The position numbers and the translations under genes are program-made. From positions 1-42,835 of the forward strand of contig NZ_BAJW01000029.1 in NCBI RefSeq assembly GCF_000613905.1: a stretch of 42,835 nt of DNA. Reading direction: 5' to 3'. The DNA comes from Acetobacter persici JCM 25330 (GTDB lineage: Bacteria > Pseudomonadota > Alphaproteobacteria > Acetobacterales > Acetobacteraceae). Each line of letters begins with the position of its first letter. Position 1 is the first letter of the stretch. Below the pieces are notes generated by a model. The model did no database searches. It was not told the origin of the DNA and was given only the letters and a program-made list of their open reading frames with translations. Shown one piece after another: positions 33,900 through 40,659 of the stretch.

Positions 33900-35630
33900 C
33901 TAGATTTCCCGCGTATGCTTTACCGCACCGGCAAACAGGAAGGCGCTCAGCAGCGCGGCCATCCCTGCTACGCCCAGCCCCTCCGGCGTGCGCAGCAAAT
34001 GCGCGCCGTGCAGGCAGAGCATGAGCGGCACGCAGGCCGTCACCACCCCCGCAGCCCCCAGCAGAAGCCGAATACCGCGCTGGCCCGGCAGGCAGAAAGC
34101 CGCCCCCACAAACAGGCAGAACACGCTGTAATACACAGCGGAAACCGCGCCATAAGTGCCCCCAAACGGGAGCACCGGCACCGCGCAGAACACAGCAGAA
34201 ATACCGGCCACGCAGCCTGTGGTGCAGCCTGTTGTTAACGCCGCCAGCAGTCTGGTGCCGCGTGTTTCCACCACCACACCGCTCTGCCGCTCCCGCCGCC
34301 TGCGGCTGACAATCCACAACTGGTTGCCCGTATAGAACAGAAACGCCCCGGCCAACCCCAGCACCACATAGCCCCAGCGCACGGGTGCGCCGCCAAAGCT
34401 GCCAAAATGCAGGGCAAAAAAGCTTGTCAGGATCGCAAATTTTGCAGGCTGATGCCCCGGCATATACTCGCCGGACTGCACCGCCCCGGTGCGGGAATTC
34501 AGCACCATAAAGCCACCCGTCGGGCCACGCGTGGGGTATCGCGCATCATACCCGAACACCCGGACAACATCCTTCCCATGTCCAAGCTGCATATAATTCA
34601 GCACTTCCGGCACAAACCCCGGCGCCTGCCGTGTCACAAGAGCCAGAATATCCGTTGGTGCCAGAACAGGGAGCTGAGCAGGAACCGCCGCTGAGGATGT
34701 CTCCACACGGCTCACCCTCGAAGCGCCCTCATGCGAGGAAACCACAGCCGACTCAGCCGCCGCCGCGGAAGAGTTCTCCTTTACAGAAGCAGGAGAGGCC
34801 CTCTCCCCTCCGCCAGTCCGCATCACACCGTGCACGCCGGAGCCGGAGGCAGGGTCGGGACGAGGGCCGCCCCCATGCTCACCATCATGCCCACCTCCCC
34901 GCATGCCGCCATGCTGCCCTGCCACCGGGGCGGGAAATAACAGATGTTCAAGGGCAAAAATCTGGCCGTGAAACGCAAACACCACTGAGGAAATTGCCAT
35001 GACCAGATGGAACGGCAGAGAAAACAGCCCCAGCAGATTATGCAAATCCAGCCAGCGTTTGCGCACACTCTGGCCCAGACGCACCGCAAACAGCGTTTTG
35101 ACCAGGGCCGGCAGATAGGCAATCACACCGGACACAAGGGCAATGGCATAAAGCAGCGCCACAATGCCCATCAGAATCATGGCGGGTGTATGCGGCAAAG
35201 GCAGCCCGACCTGCTGGTGCAGAACATCCACAAACCGTGCGGCGTCAGAAGGCGTTTTGGGCACCACCACAAGGTTGCCCTCTGCATCCAGCCCCGCCGC
35301 CATCACCTGCGTTGGCGCATGGTGCACCTGACCGCCGCTGCCGTCCCACGTCAGGCGGCCCCGCTGAGCGTCTTCCGGTGTCACGGCAATGGTGTAATCC
35401 GTCCGGACTTCCGGATGGGCAGCCAGTGCTTTTTGCAAAAGCTCCGGTGTGCGCTCAAGGCTGACAGGCAGCGGGAGGGCGACTGGGGCTGAGGCCCAGC
35501 TTTGCAGCGGTTCCTCAAACATGGTGACAGCCCCGGCATAAAACGCCACAAACAGAAAAAGCCCGGCAATAATCCCGACCCAGCTATGAACATCGCGGTA
35601 AAGCTGCACAAAATCCGCACGCAGTTTCAT
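33900..35630 (-). CDS. PepSY-domain membrane protein of a siderophore-uptake operon
   Basis: 576 residues from ATG 35630 (MKLRADFVQLYRDVHSWVG); the longer frame upstream is the shadow of the next gene. It has the PepSY-TM layout: helix 1 (H-S-W-V-G-I-I-A-G-L-F-L-F), a periplasmic PepSY region, helices near residues 165 and 210-245 (L-D-L-H-N-L-L-G-L-F-S-L-P-F-H), and several C-terminal helices. Such proteins accompany ferric-siderophore receptors and are thought to help reduce or release iron in the periplasm. An extra low-complexity stretch (about residues 250-335) has His, Gly and Ser in quantity. The ATG overlaps the stop of the preceding gene (ATGA). Confidence 0.83.
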   Translation of the reverse strand: MKLRADFVQLYRDVHSWVGIIAGLFLFVAFYAGAVTMFEEPLQSWASAPVALPLPVSLERTPELLQKALAAHPEVRTDYTIAVTPEDAQRGRLTWDGSGGQVHHAPTQVMAAGLDAEGNLVVVPKTPSDAARFVDVLHQQVGLPLPHTPAMILMGIVALLYAIALVSGVIAYLPALVKTLFAVRLGQSVRKRWLDLHNLLGLFSLPFHLVMAISSVVFAFHGQIFALEHLLFPAPVAGQHGGMRGGGHDGEHGGGPRPDPASGSGVHGVMRTGGGERASPASVKENSSAAAAESAVVSSHEGASRVSRVETSSAAVPAQLPVLAPTDILALVTRQAPGFVPEVLNYMQLGHGKDVVRVFGYDARYPTRGPTGGFMVLNSRTGAVQSGEYMPGHQPAKFAILTSFFALHFGSFGGAPVRWGYVVLGLAGAFLFYTGNQLWIVSRRRRERQSGVVVETRGTRLLAALTTGCTTGCVAGISAVFCAVPVLPFGGTYGAVSAVYYSVFCLFVGAAFCLPGQRGIRLLLGAAGVVTACVPLMLCLHGAHLLRTPEGLGVAGMAALLSAFLFAGAVKHTREI

Positions 35631-35929
35631 GCCAGCACACTCCGCAACACAAAAAACAGGCCCCACACCACAGCACTGGCCACGCTCAGCCCGCCCCATG
35701 CCTGACGCCCGGAGCGGAAGAGAAAACACACGCTGAGCAACATGCTCCACACAAGTGCCGCCATCCACATCAGATACTGGCCGGAGGCGGAACGCGGGCT
35801 GCCGTCGGTATGGCTCAGCACCCCGACAACGCCCATCAGGCCGCACACCAGAACCACGCCCAGCAGAACCGCCGCCAGAACTTTAGAAACCCACTGATCC
35901 GTGCTGAAAGTCTTTCCGTCCCGGCTCAT
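35627..35929 (-). CDS. Small membrane protein, DUF3649-like
   Basis: 100 residues, with helix A (V-L-A-A-V-L-L-G-V-V-L-V-C-G-L), helix B (L-M-W-M-A-A-L-V-W-S-M-L-L-S-V) and helix C (L-S-V-A-S-A-V-V-W-G-L-F-F-V), and R-S-G-R-Q-A-W-G-G-L between the last two. This fits the DUF3649 small iron-uptake-linked proteins usually found next to PepSY and DUF3325 genes. Both ends have 4-base ATGA overlaps, so translation should be coupled. The match is by pattern and context. Confidence 0.65.
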   Translation of the reverse strand: MSRDGKTFSTDQWVSKVLAAVLLGVVLVCGLMGVVGVLSHTDGSPRSASGQYLMWMAALVWSMLLSVCFLFRSGRQAWGGLSVASAVVWGLFFVLRSVLA

Positions 35930-36219
35930 GATGGCTCTTCCCCCCGTCGCGCCAGCGCCACACAGAGCGGCAGGAGAGACCAGACACTCATTAGCACCAC
36001 CACCAGCGCGAAAACTGCCGTTACCACCGCAATAGTCTGGCAGAACAGCCACAGGGCCGCCACGGCAAATACTGCTGCCAGACCAAGCCCGGTTTTTGCA
36101 GGCAGAGCCTGACGCAGCAGCAACTGGCGCGCGGCCGTCAGATAAACACTCACCCCCGCCGCCATGCTGCACAGAACGGCCAGAACACAGAGAATGATGC
36201 TGAAAAAAGACGAATTCAC
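35926..36219 (-). CDS. Small membrane protein, DUF3325-like
   Basis: 97 residues with three hydrophobic segments (I-I-L-C-V-L-A-V-L-C-S-M-A-A-G, L-A-A-V-F-A-V-A-A-L-W-L-F, V-F-A-L-V-V-V-L-M-S-V-W). The helix count, size and place between a siderophore receptor and a DUF3649/PepSY pair match DUF3325. Its ATG overlaps the receptor stop by 4 bases. It is presumed to be an inner-membrane part of ferric-siderophore handling. No catalytic motif is visible. Confidence 0.62.
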   Translation of the reverse strand: MNSSFFSIILCVLAVLCSMAAGVSVYLTAARQLLLRQALPAKTGLGLAAVFAVAALWLFCQTIAVVTAVFALVVVLMSVWSLLPLCVALARRGEEPS

Positions 36220-38498
36220 CAGCGATATTCCAGACGACCGATCACACTCCGCCCCTGCCCGTAATAGCAGGCCGAAACCGCCGTGCAGGTCGCGACAAAG
36301 CGTTTATTGGCGATGTTGCGCATATTGATGGAGAAGGTCAGACCTTTCCACTGAGGCCGAGCCTCCCCAAAATCATACCGCAGGAACATGTCAAACACCG
36401 TATAGCCGGGGATGGAAAGCGTATTGGCGGTATCGCCATAGCTATGCCCTGTATAGCGCACACCGCCGCCAGCCCCTACCCCGCTCAAAAAGCCGGAGCG
36501 GAAACGCTTGTCCACAAACAGGGACGCCATCCATTTGGGGGCCTGTGGCAGATAATTGCCTACCTGTGCCGCGTAATTCGAGCGCGTAATTTTCGCATCG
36601 CTGCGGGTGCCGGTGAAGATAACTGATGTATCCCACACAAGGTTTGCACGCCCCTCCAGCTCCAGCCCGCGCACCCGGCCTTTACCCGTCTGCACAAGGC
36701 AGGTGGCGGTGCCGCACATGGTGCCTTCCGGGTCCGGGGTGGTCATGTTGGTCTGGGTGATCTGGTAGCCACCAAAGGTGATGTAAATGCTTTTGCCATA
36801 CTGGTAGCGCAGCCCGGCTTCATACTGGTCACCCTTGGTGGGTTTGAAGGGCAATCCATCCCGCGCGCTGGACGGGTCAGACACCTGCGGCTGGAAGGAC
36901 TCCGCGTAACTGAAATACGGAGCCAGCCCGTTATCAAACAGATACACACCGCCCGCGCGCCAAGTGAAGGCGTTGGATTTTGTTACATACCGCTTTTTCG
37001 TCAGGATATTCAGCGTATCATCCCGCGCCCAGTCCTGCCGCCCGCCAATGGTGACGCGCAGACGGTCAAATTTAAGCTGATCCTGAAAATAGATGCCATT
37101 CTGGCGGCTTTCCGTGGAGGTATAAACCTGCGGAGAAAGCGCCCGGCTATACCCGGCCGCCCCACGGGACTGCGGGTCAAAAATATTCAGCATCGGCAGA
37201 ACCAGAGAGGAACTGACCAGATCGCGGTCATGATTCCAGTCGGTATAAAAATAGTCTGTCCCGGCAAGGAGCAGATGCCGCACCGGGCCTGTCATCACAT
37301 GGCCTTCAATCTGCGTATCGGTCGCAACCCCCTGTGAGCGCCCGCGCCCTTCCACGGCGCGGCGGTTCACGGTCTCACCCGCAACGCAGCCTTTGATGGT
37401 CGGGGCGCATTTGCTCAGCGTATCGCCGGACAGCACGGTGGCGCGGTAGAGCGTATCCAGATAGGTGTAGCGGGTGTTGTTGCGCACCGTCAGATATTTG
37501 CTGAATTTGTGCTCTAAAAAGGAGCCGATCAGCGCCTGATTGCGGTCAAACGTATCCCAATCCGGCTCACCGATATTCGCATCGTTTTTGATGTACCGGC
37601 CATGTGACGGATACAGCGTGCCGGTGGCGGGCAGGAACTGGAAGGTGGAACCACCCTGATCACGCTGGTACTGGGCCAGCAGCGTCCATTTTGTATTGAC
37701 CGTCGGCTGCCATGTCAGGCTGGGGGAGATATAATAGCGCCCGGTGTTCACGCTGTTGACCTGCGTGCCACCATACCGCGCCAGCGCCACCACGCGGCCC
37801 ATGACCGTGCCACTCTTATTCAGTTTGCCGGACACATCGCCAGAGGCCTGACCCTGCCCGTTATTCAGGTTGGTAAAACCGGAGCCCTGCACAAAGAACT
37901 CGCCCTCACTTTTGGCCGTCGGGCGTTTGGTGACAAGGTTGACCACCCCGCCCGGCGCCGTCTGGCCATACAGCGCGCCGGACGGGCCTTTGAGCACTTC
38001 AATCTGTTCCAGCGCAAACGGGTCAAACGAGGTACGGGTCCATTGCCCGCCAGAGGGCAGACGCAGCCCATCCACAAAGTTATTGTTGGAGGAAAACCCA
38101 CCCGCGCCAAACCCACGGACGGATACTTCATCCACGCGGCTATCAATCCCGGACGGTTCGGCCTGCACCCCGGCTGTGTAGGACAGGGCATCCGCAATGG
38201 TGGGCGACGCCCGCAGTTCAATTTCTTCCCGACTGACAATGGAAATTGTCTGAGGGGATTCGATAATGGGCGTGCGGGTTTTGGTGGAGGCCGAGGCACT
38301 GGACCGCCCGGTTGCCGTAACAACCACCACCTCCGGCCGGGCGCTGGCCTTGCGCCCTTTCTCCTGACTGTCGGTGTTATCCGTATCAGACTGACGTTCC
38401 GCCACAGGCAGCGTTTCCGCCGCGGCACCTGAAGATATGGAGGCCCCGGCCAGTAAAACCGCCGGGAGCACACCCGTCACAGAGCGCGAAATTCTCAT
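36216..38498 (-). CDS. TonB-dependent siderophore receptor
   Basis: About 760 residues. Signal peptide to A-A-A-E (about residue 28), a TonB box E-V-V-V-V-T-A-T-G, and a plug (residues 80-220) with S-P-Q-T-I-S-I-V, V-R-G-F, L-E-Q-I-E-V-L-K-G-P-S-G-A-L-Y-G and P-G-G-V-V-N. The barrel ends L-E-Y-R-W, with the terminal aromatic expected by the BAM machinery. The plug wording is that of ferrichrome/pyoverdine-type receptors. Start 38498 (MRISRSV) follows AAGGT. A Fur-like box lies about 50-70 bases upstream, so iron repression is likely. It leads a four-gene operon with two small membrane genes and a PepSY gene. Confidence 0.92.
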   Translation of the reverse strand: MRISRSVTGVLPAVLLAGASISSGAAAETLPVAERQSDTDNTDSQEKGRKASARPEVVVVTATGRSSASASTKTRTPIIESPQTISIVSREEIELRASPTIADALSYTAGVQAEPSGIDSRVDEVSVRGFGAGGFSSNNNFVDGLRLPSGGQWTRTSFDPFALEQIEVLKGPSGALYGQTAPGGVVNLVTKRPTAKSEGEFFVQGSGFTNLNNGQGQASGDVSGKLNKSGTVMGRVVALARYGGTQVNSVNTGRYYISPSLTWQPTVNTKWTLLAQYQRDQGGSTFQFLPATGTLYPSHGRYIKNDANIGEPDWDTFDRNQALIGSFLEHKFSKYLTVRNNTRYTYLDTLYRATVLSGDTLSKCAPTIKGCVAGETVNRRAVEGRGRSQGVATDTQIEGHVMTGPVRHLLLAGTDYFYTDWNHDRDLVSSSLVLPMLNIFDPQSRGAAGYSRALSPQVYTSTESRQNGIYFQDQLKFDRLRVTIGGRQDWARDDTLNILTKKRYVTKSNAFTWRAGGVYLFDNGLAPYFSYAESFQPQVSDPSSARDGLPFKPTKGDQYEAGLRYQYGKSIYITFGGYQITQTNMTTPDPEGTMCGTATCLVQTGKGRVRGLELEGRANLVWDTSVIFTGTRSDAKITRSNYAAQVGNYLPQAPKWMASLFVDKRFRSGFLSGVGAGGGVRYTGHSYGDTANTLSIPGYTVFDMFLRYDFGEARPQWKGLTFSINMRNIANKRFVATCTAVSACYYGQGRSVIGRLEYRW

Positions 38499-38546
38499 AG
38501 CTACCTTGCTGCCCACACATACGTTACCGATACTCGGCGCTTACGT

Positions 38547-38565
38547 GATAATGAGAATTATTGTC
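38547..38565 (-). promoter_or_regulatory. Fur box upstream of the siderophore receptor
   Basis: GATAATGAGAATTATTGTC on the + strand matches the 19-base Fur consensus GATAATGATAATCATTATC at 16 positions. It lies about 50 bases before the receptor ATG. Confidence 0.85.
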
Positions 38566-38807
38566 AAGTAGGAGAGGCAACTTATCTTGGAATGCCGGTT
38601 TTCTGCGGCTTCCTTACAACACACGCTCTGCGCCGCCCTGCCAGCACCCCCGCGCGTGGAGCAGAATCAGGGCACTCGCCGCAAAGCACGCAGGGAGCGA
38701 CGCTGCCAGAATTTTGTAGAAGGCAGTGTGGTTCCTTCTCTCCCTGCGCATGCAGGGTCCGTCGCGTTTCAGGATTTCAGTATGACGCCCCAGCAGGTGA
38801 CAGCCGA
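38566..38807. other. Intergenic region between pnuC stop and receptor promoter
   Basis: About 240 bases with no credible gene. It contains an exact hairpin, CCCTGC (38742-38747), loop GCAT, GCAGGG (38752-38757), with no T tract. It may serve as part of the end of the pnuC transcript. Confidence 0.45.
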
Positions 38808-39386
38808 TTAACCGGCAGGATTAGCCCCGGTCTTGCGTGCCGCAACCCGCCACTGGTTCCACCCCATAACCGCCAGTATGATAAAGGCGGCGTAGAGGCC
38901 TGCGGTCAGATACAGGTCACGCACCACAAACAGCGCCGTGTAGACGACATCCACCGTCAGCCAGACCACCCAGCAGGCCAGATAGCGGCGGGCCATCCAG
39001 ACCTGCCCGAGCACGCTGAACACACTCAGCAGCGCATCCAGCACGGGGTTGGGGTCATCCGTCCAGCGGAACAGGGCTGCCCCCATCAGCAGCCCGGCGG
39101 CAAGGCTCAGCGCCACGCCACTCAGCACAGTGGCACGGGAGGGCTGGACAATCTGCACCCCGCCCTCGTCCCGCACGCCCCGCAGCCAGCCCCACCAGCC
39201 ATAGAGGGAAAGCGCTGCAAACACGCCCTGCAACCCCGTATCCGCATAGAGATGCGCCTGCCAGAACACCACGCCATACAGCAGGGACGCCACCAGCATG
39301 ACGGGCCAGCACAGCATGGTTCGGCGGCCCGTGAGCCACACCCCCGCGGCACTGAACAGCACGGCAAACAGTTCTGTCAGGCTCAT
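38808..39386 (-). CDS. pnuC: PnuC-family vitamin transporter
   Basis: 192 residues, seven hydrophobic segments. The family marks are visible: Y-G-V-V-F-W-Q-A-H-L-Y-A-D-T-G-L-Q, Y-G-W-W-G-W-L, and W-L-T-V-D-V-V-Y-T-A-L-F. PnuC proteins are facilitators for nicotinamide riboside; close relatives carry thiamine (PnuT) or riboflavin (PnuX). They depend on a kinase to trap the solute. Here the ATG overlaps the stop of an APH-fold kinase gene (ATGA), so the two are translated together. Which vitamin is carried cannot be told from the residues I can judge. Confidence 0.88.
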   Translation of the reverse strand: MSLTELFAVLFSAAGVWLTGRRTMLCWPVMLVASLLYGVVFWQAHLYADTGLQGVFAALSLYGWWGWLRGVRDEGGVQIVQPSRATVLSGVALSLAAGLLMGAALFRWTDDPNPVLDALLSVFSVLGQVWMARRYLACWVVWLTVDVVYTALFVVRDLYLTAGLYAAFIILAVMGWNQWRVAARKTGANPAG

Positions 39387-40586
39387 GGTGCAGCAGCCAC
39401 ACCACGGGCCAGCGCAGCAGGCAGCCAGTCCAGCAGGGCGCGGCCTTCATCCCCGGCAAACCAGCGGGCATGGCCCAGCAGATACTCCGTATAGGCGACC
39501 TCCGCCGAGGCCGCGTCTTTCAGCAATGTGCCAAAATACGCCACTTCCGAGAGCGCAAATTCCACATGCACCAGCGGCAGAAACGCCACCAGAAGAGCGC
39601 GTTCCGCCGCACTCAGGGGCCGCACGTTCTGGTAACCCTCCAGCAGCGCCTGTATCTGCGGATACACCACCACATCCGGGCCAGCCAGATCCAGCCACAT
39701 CACCCCGCTACGCTCCAGCGCCACGGCAAGGTCAAACACCGCGCAGGTGCGGTCCGCCATGCCAAAGTCCAGAACGCTGCGTATCCCGGCCGCAGGCCCC
39801 GGTGCCCAGAGCAGGTTGGAACCATGCCAGTCACCGTGCCCCCAGCAGTTTAACCGCACCGAGCAGCGGACGCAGGACGGCATGAAACGGGCCCAGCGCC
39901 GCCTGCACATCCTGCTCCCACGCCCGGCCAGCCAGTTGCTGCGCCAGCCCCGGCTGCCGCACACCCCATGCGCGCAATGCGGACAAAAAATCCTCCTGCC
40001 CGACGGCCACTAGACTGGAGACAAGCGGGCAGGCCTCCCCCCGCGCCGGAGCCTCAAACCCCTCCGCCGCCTTATGCAACCGCGCCAGTTCCGCTCCCGA
40101 TACCCGCGCATGATCCAAAGACTGATAGGGCTGCCAGGACATGGTCTCCCGATACAGATCCTCGCCCTGCGCAGGCAGAAAGACCTCATACGTCCACTGG
40201 CCCTGCGTCAGCGCAGATGCGCCGCTGCCAGCGCCGCCAGCACCGCCGTCAGTGCGCAACACTGTGCTGACCGGTAGCCCCCGCGCGCCAAGATGCCGCA
40301 TAAAGGCGTGCTCGGCCTCCAGCGCCGCCACGCTGCGCAACTGCGCATGGTGGCGTTTGACCACGACGGTTTTCGGGGATGCCCCCTGCATCTGCACAAT
40401 CCCGGCGGCGGAAAAGGGCCGCATACTGTGCCAGAGGATCGCGACAACCGGCGGCAGAGCCGGATAATGTGCCAGCACAGAGGCCACTTCCGCCTCCGTC
40501 AGCGGCGGCCAGTCCCGCTTTTCCTGCACGCCATGCACGCCAAACTGGCCGGGTGCGCCGGGGTGACCCACCCCGCCAGACACCAC
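39383..40586 (-). pseudogene. APH-fold small-molecule kinase, frameshifted before the catalytic loop
   Basis: The first frame (39831-40586, GTG start) has the N-lobe: P-L-T-E-A-E-V, then T-V-V-V-K-R-H (ATP Lys), and A-L-E-A-E-H-A-F-M-R-H-L. It runs to L-L-G-A-V-K-L-L-G and then stops. The other frame continues H-G-D-W-H-G-S-N-L-L (Brenner-type catalytic loop) and V-L-D-F-G-M-A to 39383. Dropping one G from the G5 run (C5 on the + strand, 39839-39843) joins both into about 400 residues. The fold is shared by aminoglycoside, choline, homoserine and thiamine kinases. Position next to pnuC, sharing an ATGA, suggests a vitamin kinase. GTG within G-V-H-G-V-Q-E-K is a possible later start. Confidence 0.72.
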
Positions 40587-40659
40587 CGCAGGCGGCTGCG
40601 CCGAAGAGGCTCCGGAGGCTGATCACGCAGCAGGCGGGACGGCAGACCGGACATGCCTC

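Noticed and set aside
38592-39494. A 300-codon plus-strand frame opposite pnuC
   Set aside because: It is His/Gln/Pro-rich with no recognisable domain and lies over a clear PnuC gene.
39383-40586. Aminoglycoside resistance gene
   Set aside because: The APH fold is shared by many metabolic kinases, and the overlap with pnuC argues for a nutrient role.
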